Shown: positions 1 to 8,246 of the stretch, in pieces
Numbering within the stretch: the stretch's first letter is position 1
How the letters are laid out: every line of letters starts with the position of its first letter
Origin: a virus
Virus record (IMG/VR): IMGVR_UViG_3300032087_006210
Span: 1 to 55,699 of that record
Length of the DNA stretch: 55,699 bases
Strand: one strand, 5' to 3'
Notes under the pieces: generated by a model
The model's input: the letters and a program-made list of their open reading frames with translations, nothing else
Database searches by the model: none
Told to the model about the DNA's origin: nothing
Program-made: the position numbers and the translations under genes

Positions 1-28
1 CCCCGCCTTCGGGCGGGGTTTTTTTTGT
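1..28 (+). terminator. Intrinsic terminator of the gene upstream of the window
   Basis: A GC-rich stem, CCCCGCC / GGGCGGGG around a TTC turn, is followed by eight T residues. It should end a plus-strand transcript entering from the left. Confidence 0.85.
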
Positions 29-42
29 GAAAATGCGCAATA

Positions 43-56
43 AAAGTGTATAATAT
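43..56 (+). promoter_or_regulatory. Late-type promoter motif AAGTGTATAATAT
   Basis: AAAGTGTATAATAT lies 14 nt (counted from GTGTA) upstream of the GTG start at 60, and no Shine-Dalgarno sequence is visible. The same AAGTGTA-A/T signal recurs at other late gene starts at nearly the same distance. Confidence 0.5.
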
Positions 57-59
57 AAC

Positions 60-1595
60 GTGGCACGCAATAGAGTAATTTATCAAAGTCAAGCCCTGTA
101 CATCTCACCAGCTTCGACAGGGTATCATTTGCAGTCTGGTCAAGGTAGTGTTGATGAAGCTAGTGGACCGGGCAAATGGGATTATAACGCAAACCTGTCC
201 CAAGACTCAGCTTATCAAAGCGGCTCTTTAAGATGGAGCGGTGTCAATGACCCAGCTACAGGAAATAGTACTTCCTACCTTGGGCCTAGCGGATCAATTT
301 ACAGATCATTGATAGAGCCAATCAATCGCGTTCAAACTATAAACTTTGATTTTAATATTAATAGACAAGATATTAATGAATTTGGTAGGTTAGCTAGAAT
401 AGATTCAATTGTAATGGAATCCCCTACGGTCAATCTAAGTTTTGATTACTATTTGACCGACGGAGAAAATGAAAGAAAAATGGGATTTAATGTGCCCACT
501 AGTAATGGAGACGGAGGTTTTCGCCCCTCAAGTGCAGATTACTGGACAGGCGATTTAGCATTGTCTGGTTATAGCGCCTTGTCCGGTTTGATAGACGATA
601 CAATTGGAAATAATTATTTTATTTTGGTGGGCAAAGAAGGTAAAGATGTTGAAGGCGAAGCTATCACTTCATATGTTTCGGACTCTACAAATTTTGATGT
701 AATTAGCATAGGCAACGGATTTATTAGCGATTATAGCGTTTCGGCTTCTGTCGGCGCTGTGCCAACCGCATCTGTGACTGTTGAAGCATTTAATATTAAA
801 ACAGATAATAACGCTTCCGGTAACTCAACGGCTCATCTAACTAACAGCACAGGCCCGTTGACATCTGGAAATGGTTTAAATTTTCCTTCTATTCCCGCTG
901 TAGATCAAACGAATGGCACAACAGGTATACAATTATCTGACACTGCCAATTTCGGGGGCTCTTCTTGGGCTAGTATACCTCGTTTTGCTAGATACGCAGT
1001 GCCAACTTATAGCACTGGTAACGCAGATGTTGCCGCATTAAGACCCGGAGATATATTGTTTTCAATGGGTAATTCTGGAGATTATATTGGTTTTACTGAT
1101 ATGAATGGAGACGGAAATGCTCATCTTCAAAGCATGGACATTAGTGTACCAATGAGCAGAACTATCTTGCAAAGACTTGGTAATACTTTTGGTTATAGCA
1201 GAGTTATTGATTTGCCTCTTAATGTAGATGTGTCACTTTCTGCTGTTCTTTCAGAATTTAACAAAAATAATCTTTTTGAAAATTTAGCCTCTACGCAAAA
1301 ACATGACTTTACTTTGACATTGCGTACCCCAAACGCCTTAGATGGAACTGCGGGCGATACAGCATTAGTATTTAAAGTCAAAGGCGCTAGGTTAGACAGC
1401 GAAAGCTTTACCAGCGCAATTGGAGACAACGAAACAGTTGATATGACTTTTAGTACGCAAGTAGGCGGCTCTAATGATACCGACAACGGTTTATTTATGG
1501 AAGGTAGTTATTTCAGATTCCCGACAATCAATTATTATCCGTTGGGAACTAAGAAAACTTTAGATGCAGCTTACAAAGGAGACGGTGGTCAGTAA
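60..1595 (+). CDS. Phage structural protein, probably tail tube or tail-associated
   Basis: A 511-residue acidic protein rich in S, T, N and G, with no signal peptide or membrane segment, as in beta-rich virion proteins. The block around residues 88-150 (VQTINFDFNINRQDINEFG, then a YYLTDGENERKMGF stretch) resembles tail proteins of uncultured marine phages; that is family memory, not a search result. The start is GTG at 60, just after a late-type promoter motif and without a ribosome site. It converges with the minus-strand structural genes and overlaps the end of the next gene by a few bases. Virion role is likely; the exact part is inferred. Confidence 0.6.
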   Translation: MARNRVIYQSQALYISPASTGYHLQSGQGSVDEASGPGKWDYNANLSQDSAYQSGSLRWSGVNDPATGNSTSYLGPSGSIYRSLIEPINRVQTINFDFNINRQDINEFGRLARIDSIVMESPTVNLSFDYYLTDGENERKMGFNVPTSNGDGGFRPSSADYWTGDLALSGYSALSGLIDDTIGNNYFILVGKEGKDVEGEAITSYVSDSTNFDVISIGNGFISDYSVSASVGAVPTASVTVEAFNIKTDNNASGNSTAHLTNSTGPLTSGNGLNFPSIPAVDQTNGTTGIQLSDTANFGGSSWASIPRFARYAVPTYSTGNADVAALRPGDILFSMGNSGDYIGFTDMNGDGNAHLQSMDISVPMSRTILQRLGNTFGYSRVIDLPLNVDVSLSAVLSEFNKNNLFENLASTQKHDFTLTLRTPNALDGTAGDTALVFKVKGARLDSESFTSAIGDNETVDMTFSTQVGGSNDTDNGLFMEGSYFRFPTINYYPLGTKKTLDAAYKGDGGQ

Positions 1596-2143
1596 CCGAC
1601 CCTTCCTCTATAATCATAAGCCGCATAAATATCACCGCTAGCGTTCGTAGAAGCGTCTGTACCAGCAACTTGGATAGGCTCCGCTGCGTAGATATTATAT
1701 TTTGCTACAAGGTCGTCTAGACGCTCCTGAGCGTCCTTAGCGAAGCCTCTGTAAGTCTTAGCGATTTCATTTTTGTTTGTTCTGGTGATTACAGAATCGC
1801 CCTCTCTCAAAGATATGAAATCTACAGAGCTGTCAATGCCTTTTAAGACAGCCCGAGCTTTTTTGGTATAATAGTTTGTTAGATATACTTGCTTGTATAT
1901 ATCAGCCTCTTCAAAACGGAAACTGCCCGAAGGTTGCACTACCGTATCATCTGGGTATTCAGTTACAGATCCTGATCCAGAAAATGCCGTATAGAGAGTG
2001 GTATTTAGAAGGCCTACATTATTAGCTAACCAACCTGAAATAGATGCTATTGTCGCAAAGCCAGTGTCGGAATCAAACTCATCATTAAAGATCCCTGTGG
2101 CTATAGTACTAACTAAATAAGGTGTTTTTGACCTGTCTGGCAT
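1589..2143 (-). CDS. Virion protein, possible head-tail connector or completion protein
   Basis: A 184-residue protein with no recognised catalytic motif. Its place downstream of the capsid gene and next to a tail-like gene fits a head-tail adaptor or neck protein. The centre is helical (about residues 80-150, with a conserved-looking AKTYRGFAKDAQERLDDL stretch) between S/G-rich ends. The ATG start is preceded by AAGTGTAAATATATTAT with no Shine-Dalgarno site, so it probably has its own late promoter. Function is inferred from position only. Confidence 0.5.
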   Translation of the reverse strand: MPDRSKTPYLVSTIATGIFNDEFDSDTGFATIASISGWLANNVGLLNTTLYTAFSGSGSVTEYPDDTVVQPSGSFRFEEADIYKQVYLTNYYTKKARAVLKGIDSSVDFISLREGDSVITRTNKNEIAKTYRGFAKDAQERLDDLVAKYNIYAAEPIQVAGTDASTNASGDIYAAYDYRGRVGY

Positions 2144-2160
2144 ATAATATATTTACACTT
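2144..2160 (-). promoter_or_regulatory. Late-type promoter motif AAGTGTAAATATATTAT
   Basis: The minus strand reads AAGTGTAAATATATTAT immediately followed by ATG. It is one of the best copies of the recurrent motif, with 15 nt from GTGTA to the start codon. Confidence 0.55.
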
Positions 2161-2164
2161 AAAA

Positions 2165-2563
2165 TCAAAAACCTTCGCTCATTAATTTTTTTGCTTTTTC
2201 GTGGTTTGGATGATTAGGGTCGTGAATAGGAAGCGGATCTTCCATACTAACAGTGCGAGATCCTTTTGTAATTCTTTTAAACTCTGATCTCAACTTTTCT
2301 TTTAGCCTTGGTAGGCTGCCATCTGGAAAGAGTCCAATTTTCATGGCTAAATTTTGCAAATCACTCAAATTAGAGTCTTTTAATTTATCTTCAAATATGT
2401 TTGGGTCGTTAGTACCAAATGGGTTTACCTGTTTGATCCCAAGAACCTCCTCTAATCGCTTTACTTTTTCGATAGCATCATCTTCTAATCTGCCAGTTGT
2501 AAAATTTTGCAAATCTTCAAGATTGGCTTTTTTCTTTGCTGTTTTTCTTTTCTTCGCTGCCAT
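2165..2563 (-). CDS. Lys-rich small protein with a SAP-like helix-turn-helix
   Basis: A 132-residue protein with a very basic start (AAKKRKTAKKKA). A later segment, LSDLQNLAMKIGLFPDGSL followed by RLKEKLR, has the helix-extended-helix pattern of SAP-type DNA-binding domains. It is encoded between the capsid and connector-like genes. It could bind packaged DNA or act in head assembly. A variant late motif, AGTTGTAATATATT, lies just upstream of its ATG. The SAP call is a pattern judgement. Confidence 0.5.
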   Translation of the reverse strand: MAAKKRKTAKKKANLEDLQNFTTGRLEDDAIEKVKRLEEVLGIKQVNPFGTNDPNIFEDKLKDSNLSDLQNLAMKIGLFPDGSLPRLKEKLRSEFKRITKGSRTVSMEDPLPIHDPNHPNHEKAKKLMSEGF

Positions 2564-2580
2564 GTTAATATATTACAACT
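2564..2580 (-). promoter_or_regulatory. Variant late-type promoter motif AGTTGTAATATATTAAC
   Basis: On the minus strand AGTTGTAATATATTAAC abuts the ATG at 2563. It differs from the consensus AAGTGTAA by one inserted T. Confidence 0.4.
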
Positions 2581-2596
2581 AAAAACGTATTTTTCC

Positions 2597-2628
2597 AAAA
2601 AAAACTCCGCCTCTTTCGAGGCGGAGTT
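2597..2628 (-). terminator. Intrinsic terminator after the major capsid gene
   Basis: AACTCCGCCTC / GAGGCGGAGTT form an 11-bp stem with a 4-nt loop, followed on the minus strand by a run of T. It ends the capsid transcript. Confidence 0.85.
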
Positions 2629-2633
2629 AAGGA

Positions 2634-2653
2634 GGCCGGCGGGCCGGCCGCGA
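2634..2653. repeat. Orphan copy of the palindrome core
   Basis: GGCCGGCGGGCCGGCCGCGA is identical to the core of the 47-bp palindromes at 32567 and 37688, but lacks their TCTAACG / CGTTAGA arms. It sits between the capsid stop codon and its terminator, about 27 kb from the array. Confidence 0.7.
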
Positions 2654-2664
2654 TGAGACCTGAA

Positions 2665-3822
2665 TTACATGATTAAGCCCACTAAGGCTCGGTTATCCAA
2701 CACCATGCGTCCCTCTTCCAAGGCACCGTAGTAACCAATTCTCTGCTGTCTAGAAGAGAACTGATCGTCAGCGACTAAGTTGAACTGAGAGCCAGTTTCG
2801 GAGTCAACCGCGATAGCGCGAATCATTGCATCTCTGCTGCGATCCAAACCAACGATAATTTCCTCTGAAGCACCATTGAATGCGCTAGAAGCGGAAGTAG
2901 AACCGTGATCAAGATAATCGGTAGTTCCAGCGACCGTGTCGAACACGTCGTTGAATCTCTTACCAACACCCATCTCCAGAACTTCCATAATGGCAACACC
3001 GAAGAATTCGGTTAAACCACTCTGGCCGAACACAGAGTTTCTAACAGTGTCGGTAGCAGCGATACCAGCGCCGTCACCGTGAGTAGCAGCGGTTCCGTCA
3101 GGACCTAAAGTGCTAACCGGGTTGTAAGCCATGGAGCGAATCTGCTCAACAACTTCAGGTGAAACCAAAAGATCAGTCAAGGCTTTACGAGCGCCAGCGG
3201 GAGTGCCACCAGAGAAAGAAGCGTTAACTCTCTTCATCTTAGTGAACAACTTGTTTAAGTCATCCAATAAGAAGCGGTTTGCCTGAGCGGTTCTGAAAAC
3301 GTTACGATTAGAAGCAGTGAAAGCTGCTTTACCATTCGTAGCGTTAGCCAAAGCCGTCATAACCAAGTTAGAAGAAGTTCTTTCCTGCTTGAGGAGAACT
3401 TCCTGAGCCACGCGAGTGAAAGTCTTACCAATCACATCAAGGCGTGAGCGCGTAGCATACTTTCTATCGAAAGAAACTGCGCTGTCCAAGTTGTAAGTAG
3501 CGAACTTCAGCTCGGAAGCTGTAGGCTGAACGTAGTTTGTCGGAAGACCGCCTGCTACAGACTGGCTGTAGACTCGAATATAATCTTCGTCGAAAACATC
3601 ATAATACAAATCCAACGGAATCGAAGGATTGTCGTCTGCGTTGTACTCTAAAGCAGTAAATAAGTTACTGAGAGTAGGAGCGTTGTTAATGACTTCGGCT
3701 AAAACAGGGCCAATAAACTCTGCTAATGCAACCTGAGCTGCGAAAGCAGTCTCTCTGTTACGAGAGCCCATTGCTTTTACCAATTCCACTTGCTCGTCAG
3801 TTCTTTTTAATGTAATTTTCAT
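2665..3822 (-). CDS. Major capsid protein
   Basis: A 385-residue protein with an HK97-like organisation: a short charged N-terminus, a helical segment near residues 20-50 (VALAEFIGPVLAEVINNAPT), a mixed body, and a C-terminal IIVGLDRSRDAMIRAIAVDS strand region. It lies directly downstream of the decoration-like and prohead protease genes, the usual head-gene order. AAAGGA stands 9-10 nt before the ATG, and the codons look more GC-rich than in neighbours, as expected for a very highly expressed protein. It ends in a strong terminator. The fold is inferred from size, order and expression signs. Confidence 0.8.
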   Translation of the reverse strand: MKITLKRTDEQVELVKAMGSRNRETAFAAQVALAEFIGPVLAEVINNAPTLSNLFTALEYNADDNPSIPLDLYYDVFDEDYIRVYSQSVAGGLPTNYVQPTASELKFATYNLDSAVSFDRKYATRSRLDVIGKTFTRVAQEVLLKQERTSSNLVMTALANATNGKAAFTASNRNVFRTAQANRFLLDDLNKLFTKMKRVNASFSGGTPAGARKALTDLLVSPEVVEQIRSMAYNPVSTLGPDGTAATHGDGAGIAATDTVRNSVFGQSGLTEFFGVAIMEVLEMGVGKRFNDVFDTVAGTTDYLDHGSTSASSAFNGASEEIIVGLDRSRDAMIRAIAVDSETGSQFNLVADDQFSSRQQRIGYYGALEEGRMVLDNRALVGLIM

Positions 3823-3854
3823 TTTAATTAAATATCCTTTCTTTAGTTAAATGA

Positions 3855-4517
3855 TTAAGCAACATCAATAGAATTAGAGCATTCTAACGCTACTAACGCG
3901 TACTGCGCAGTACCTGTACCAGCGAACTGATCGGACTGACCATTCTGAGATTGGCGGTTACCGGTAGCCAAAATGTGACCAACCAGAGTGCCAACAAGAT
4001 CAGCGAGACCTTCGCGGGTAACACCTGTCAATTTGCCAGCATTAGCCGAGATAGCTGCGACATTACCGGGAACCCAGTTAGAGTCTTTCTCGTATGCAGT
4101 TTCGTCGAACGTAAACAGGCCTCGTGTTGCGACCGGGCAAGCCTGACCGCTGAGAACTGCTTGAAGCTCGTCTCTTTTGACGGGGTTATAAAGGAGCTTT
4201 TCTCCATTCTCGTCGTTCTTAATCGTCTGATTAAGAGTGACGCCTAATACCGGAGCACCAGTTGTAGCAGCTACGACACGTAAAGGTACGACTGGGTACT
4301 TATCAGCTCCCAAGAACGGATAATCAGTTTTACCCAAGTAGTCACTTCCAATTAAATCGAAAGTGTCTTGGTTCAGATTACCGCTCAATACCTTAACCAT
4401 CACACCTGCACTACCGTTACCATTGGTCGTGGGATTGTCGTCTACTACGTTGTTTGCAAACAAGTTGACGACATCCGAATCGTTATATTGCCTAAATGGG
4501 TATAATCTAAGTGCCAT
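3855..4517 (-). CDS. Capsid decoration or stabilisation-like protein
   Basis: A 220-residue protein between the prohead protease/scaffold and the capsid gene, where decoration proteins are common. It is G-, V-, N- and T-rich with predicted strands and no membrane segment. Codon use is capsid-like, suggesting an abundant virion component. I do not recognise a specific family; the role is inferred from position. Confidence 0.5.
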   Translation of the reverse strand: MALRLYPFRQYNDSDVVNLFANNVVDDNPTTNGNGSAGVMVKVLSGNLNQDTFDLIGSDYLGKTDYPFLGADKYPVVPLRVVAATTGAPVLGVTLNQTIKNDENGEKLLYNPVKRDELQAVLSGQACPVATRGLFTFDETAYEKDSNWVPGNVAAISANAGKLTGVTREGLADLVGTLVGHILATGNRQSQNGQSDQFAGTGTAQYALVALECSNSIDVA

Positions 4518-4530
4518 AATGTTTTAATTT

Positions 4531-6141
4531 TTAATAGGTTATTGAAATATTTTCGGTGTTAAAAGCCTTTTTGAACTGGTCAGATAAAGACTCTTCAGTT
4601 GACGAAGCCTCATTGTTGTTGGCCATGCTGGAGTGCGGGACTTCAACATTTTCAACTACTTCTTCAACACTTTCATCGGCTTCAGCAACAGCCTCTTCAG
4701 TCACGTTAGCAACCGCTTCTTCTGTAGAAGCGGAAGCCAAGCGTTTCTCAAGCTCTTCCTGAACCTTTGCCTCAAACTGTTTTTCCTGCTCCAATTTAAA
4801 AGCTTTGCTCTTATGATGAAGAAGAGAAGACAATTTGCCCTGATACGATTCAAAAGCCTCGTCAGAAGCTTCTAAACTTTTAACCTCATTCGCCAAAACC
4901 GTGCGGTCTTGATCGGAAAGGTCGTAAAGCTCATCGATAGCTTCCATGCGACTATTGAATAATTGTTCTGCAGCAGCAGCGTTGATGGAAGACTCTAAAG
5001 AATCAATTTTCTCATTTGCTTCTTCCAACTTTTTCTGAAGATCTTCCATGGAAGCTTTAGCTTCAACTGCATCCTTCTCGGCTTGAGCCTTTTCAGCCTC
5101 AATAGCCTCTCTTTCAGCCTTATACTCCTGATCCTTCTCGCGAATCTTTTCGACCACGTGAGAAGTGATAGTAGCTACGGCTTCCTGAGTGAATTCAGCA
5201 TTGTCCGCTAACTTCGAATCGAGGACCTTCTCGAACTCGGTTTTGAACTCTGTAATATCCATAGTATTAGTATTTTTTACATTAGTTATTTCACTTTGTG
5301 AAATTTTTAAAATATTATTTTTAAAATTATTTTTAAAATTATTTTTTTCTACTGATGCGTCTCTTTTATCTTTGACGTCTAGGTTGATGTTCTTTTCGAC
5401 TATCAAACCGCTAACATCTGCAGCTGGATTTGTAGTGAATCCAATTCCTAAAGGATAAACATCTCCAACAACTAAACGATAAATAGGAGTTCCATCATTT
5501 AAAGCCCCATTTCCATCAAAAGCTTTTAAATAATGCTTCATTTCTTCAATATGATTAGGGTTTGATATAATCTCGGCATCGTTTAAATCTTTAGATCCAA
5601 CCGCCAAAACGAAGTCATTAAATCCTAACTCCCAACTGGCGGAGATTTTTTTAAAGTAGTCGCTTTCTTCATCGCTAGACTTTAGCAATATATCCGCAAA
5701 ATCTTTGTTTACTGTTTTGTAAATTACGGCTGCAAGGGAAATATAATATGGCCCGTTGTTAGATAACGCCGCAGCATTTCCAATAATTTTTTCGTTGTTA
5801 AGGTCTGTAAAACCGGCATTTACAATGTGGCCAACCACTTTTTGCTTTTTGTGTTCGATGTTGGTGGGTTTGTTTACAAAATAGTCAATCAAGTCCACTG
5901 CGGTTTCAGAATTAATTCCGTCTCCATTTTTATTAAACTTGTTGACTACTGCGGCATTAAATGCGGCTCCGACCAAATCGATGTTCCTTTCTAGGTCTAT
6001 TGATTTAGGGATAAGCGGCTTTAAGTTTTCCAAAGAAGCTCGGCTGATATTTAAATCATTTTCTAAATCGGTAGTTGCGTACACCTCACAGTCATAAGTT
6101 GTGGTATACTTACATGATGTATTTTTCATATTCTTTGGCAT
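4531..6141 (-). CDS. Prohead protease fused to scaffold-like coiled coil
   Basis: A 536-residue protein. Residues 40-250 resemble phage prohead proteases that act on assembling capsids (VGAAFNAAVVNKFNKNGDGI, then NIEHKKQKVVGHIVNAGF with the His of such proteases). Residues 300-480 form a long charged coiled coil (KDQEYKAEREAIEAEKAQAEK and following), followed by an acidic E/A-rich tail, typical of scaffolding cores. It lies between portal and capsid genes. An AGGTGTAACATTTTATATAAA signal precedes the ATG. Protease catalytic residues are not certain by eye. Confidence 0.65.
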   Translation of the reverse strand: MPKNMKNTSCKYTTTYDCEVYATTDLENDLNISRASLENLKPLIPKSIDLERNIDLVGAAFNAAVVNKFNKNGDGINSETAVDLIDYFVNKPTNIEHKKQKVVGHIVNAGFTDLNNEKIIGNAAALSNNGPYYISLAAVIYKTVNKDFADILLKSSDEESDYFKKISASWELGFNDFVLAVGSKDLNDAEIISNPNHIEEMKHYLKAFDGNGALNDGTPIYRLVVGDVYPLGIGFTTNPAADVSGLIVEKNINLDVKDKRDASVEKNNFKNNFKNNILKISQSEITNVKNTNTMDITEFKTEFEKVLDSKLADNAEFTQEAVATITSHVVEKIREKDQEYKAEREAIEAEKAQAEKDAVEAKASMEDLQKKLEEANEKIDSLESSINAAAAEQLFNSRMEAIDELYDLSDQDRTVLANEVKSLEASDEAFESYQGKLSSLLHHKSKAFKLEQEKQFEAKVQEELEKRLASASTEEAVANVTEEAVAEADESVEEVVENVEVPHSSMANNNEASSTEESLSDQFKKAFNTENISITY

Positions 6142-6162
6142 TTTATATAAAATGTTACACCT
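6142..6162 (-). promoter_or_regulatory. Weak late-type promoter motif AGGTGTAACATTTTATA
   Basis: A weaker match to AAGTGTAA, with G in place of the second A and 19 nt from GTGTA to the ATG at 6141. Confidence 0.35.
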
Positions 6163-6164
6163 AA

Positions 6165-8195
6165 TTATTTATCCAGAGAATTTTTTCTACTGTGATGCAA
6201 AATCGCTGCAGCGTAATCATCTAGCTCATGTTTTGCACTGATTTCCAATACGGCAGGCAACGGTTTTAGAGATAAGATTTTATCTGGATTTTTAATGCAG
6301 GCTTTGCCGGTATCCACCCAATCTTTTTTATCTTTAGCTACAACTACAGATTCGCATACTCTTTCTAGCATTTGTTTTTGAACTTTGCTCAATCTTTTCT
6401 TTTTAAATACTTTTTTAGCTTCGCTTGTCAAAGTTACATAAAGTTGATTTGTAATATCTGCCGTATCCTTAATGGCAGAAACAGAATATGTTTCTTTGGA
6501 TTTGGCAGTTGATCTTGATCCTGCTGGTCTGCCCGGATTGGAAGCACTTCTAGCTCTATTGTTATTGGCAACTTGAGCCGCGCCTTGAGGATGTTTAATT
6601 TCTTCAATTTGCTCTTCTTCTTCAAAAGTCATTGGTACAGGTGCTCCTCCAACTATAGGATTGTAGTATCCTTTTAATCTATCTTCGACAAATTTCTCTT
6701 GAGACTTTTCTAGTTCTGAGGCTGAAGGAAATACGCCAGTCTCAATAACCTTTATGCCTTCGTTTGGAGGCAAAATGCCCAACTCCATCATTCTGGTGAT
6801 AACTCTTTGAATTTGAGCTTGATCTTGAAGGTCGATAGTTTCGAACTTAGCAACGGGTGCATTTTTGAAGCCATAGTTTTTGCAAATCTGTTTGATTTCA
6901 GGCTGCAAAAAGCTATTAAGAAATGCGTCTCTAGATTCCTTTAATCTTTGTAAGAACATCTGAGCTTTAACTTCTGTGCTGGCAAATTTTTCTTGACTTA
7001 AGATAATATTCTGAAGCCCTTCTTTGATATCTTGATTGACCACTTCATATTTTGATGGGCCAATGACCTTTTGTATGTCAGGTATAACAAATTCTGCTTT
7101 AGTCGTATAATCGCTAACTAAAATGCGACCAACACTTTGATTTTGAAATAAGTTTTGCATAGCCCTGATATTCCTTGGATTTACACCTCCCTTGTCGGGC
7201 GTAGTTCCCATGGTTATCATTAAGACTACGTTTTCGATGGTGCGGCAAATAGCTTGATCAATCTTTTTCATCTCCATTTTAAATTCAATATCATCTAAAA
7301 CTGGAAAAGCAAAAGGCACCGCAAATGGCTCATAGTCTTGCTTCTTGAAGAAAGCGTAACGCAGTCGTTTAGGATCTAAATCTATTTTTACTCCATTTGT
7401 ATTCCAAGAGTCATTCTTAATTCTTTTTTTGATCTCTGGGTCCAATGCATCATACAATTCTCTATCTTCGTCAGTTTTTGGATTTTTCAATCTCTCTAAC
7501 TCATACTCACTTAAAACTTTAGCGTAAACTCCCATGTCAAAAGAAGTAGAGCGCTTCATTGTGATATCGTATGGATTTAAAAGGATATATCTGACGGGTA
7601 ATTTGTTAGTTTTTAAAGTTAAACCTAAATTTCTAACCTTTGCAAAATCTTCTAAATTAATTTTACCTTCGACTGTATACAAAAATACATTGCCGCTTCT
7701 ATAAAACTCTCTGAAAAATTGATCTTTTAAATTCCAAATTTTTATCTTTTTGAGCCAAGCATTAATAAAAGCTCTTGACTTGGCGTTGCCTCCCTCTAAA
7801 TACAAACTAGAGTTTGCAAAATCTGACATCATGTCTATAGCATTTCTAACTACAGCAATATTGCAATAAGCTTTTTGAGTCAATTCGATAGCATCTCTAA
7901 CATTTACGCCATCTAAACCATACTCGTATGGCAGCATTCCCGCTCTAATATTATTGTATTTGAAAAGTTTTGGAGCAATTGAAATATTATTTCTACGTGT
8001 TGTGGTTGTAGAGCTTGGGGAATTAGCTCTTCCGTAAGCTTTTGACTCGTAGTTGTAGAACGACTCACCGAGCAATTCTGGCTCATATTTTTCTTGAGCC
8101 GTGCTATGCATCATACTCTCCAAAGATTTTTCATGCTTTTCTTTGAACTTATTCCAATAATCCGATCTTTTGGTATATCTTCTTTTTTCGGCCAT
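6165..8195 (-). CDS. Portal protein
   Basis: A 676-residue protein, a normal length for large phage portals. It follows the terminase gene and precedes the prohead protease. A portal-like core spans about residues 80-480 (AYCNIAVVRNAIDMMSDFAN; YRSGNVFLYTV; LLNPYDITM; LSQEKFASTEVKAQMFLQRL). The C-terminus has a low-complexity RSASNPGRPAGSRSTAK stretch and a basic helical tail. AAGTGTAATTTTTAAAT abuts the ATG. The portal forms the dodecameric DNA channel at the capsid vertex and docks the terminase. Confidence 0.8.
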   Translation of the reverse strand: MAEKRRYTKRSDYWNKFKEKHEKSLESMMHSTAQEKYEPELLGESFYNYESKAYGRANSPSSTTTTRRNNISIAPKLFKYNNIRAGMLPYEYGLDGVNVRDAIELTQKAYCNIAVVRNAIDMMSDFANSSLYLEGGNAKSRAFINAWLKKIKIWNLKDQFFREFYRSGNVFLYTVEGKINLEDFAKVRNLGLTLKTNKLPVRYILLNPYDITMKRSTSFDMGVYAKVLSEYELERLKNPKTDEDRELYDALDPEIKKRIKNDSWNTNGVKIDLDPKRLRYAFFKKQDYEPFAVPFAFPVLDDIEFKMEMKKIDQAICRTIENVVLMITMGTTPDKGGVNPRNIRAMQNLFQNQSVGRILVSDYTTKAEFVIPDIQKVIGPSKYEVVNQDIKEGLQNIILSQEKFASTEVKAQMFLQRLKESRDAFLNSFLQPEIKQICKNYGFKNAPVAKFETIDLQDQAQIQRVITRMMELGILPPNEGIKVIETGVFPSASELEKSQEKFVEDRLKGYYNPIVGGAPVPMTFEEEEQIEEIKHPQGAAQVANNNRARSASNPGRPAGSRSTAKSKETYSVSAIKDTADITNQLYVTLTSEAKKVFKKKRLSKVQKQMLERVCESVVVAKDKKDWVDTGKACIKNPDKILSLKPLPAVLEISAKHELDDYAAAILHHSRKNSLDK

Positions 8196-8212
8196 ATTTA
8201 AAAATTACACTT
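8196..8212 (-). promoter_or_regulatory. Late-type promoter motif AAGTGTAATTTTTAAAT
   Basis: Immediately upstream of the portal ATG, 15 nt from GTGTA to the start; no Shine-Dalgarno site. Confidence 0.55.
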
Positions 8213-8246
8213 AAAGTTATTAAAGTGACTTTGAAAGTTACTTTAT

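Noticed and set aside
2634-2653. GGCCGGCC (FseI-like) sequence as a cloning artefact
   Set aside because: The same core is embedded in natural palindromes of variable sequence across the array; no vector-like flanks are seen.
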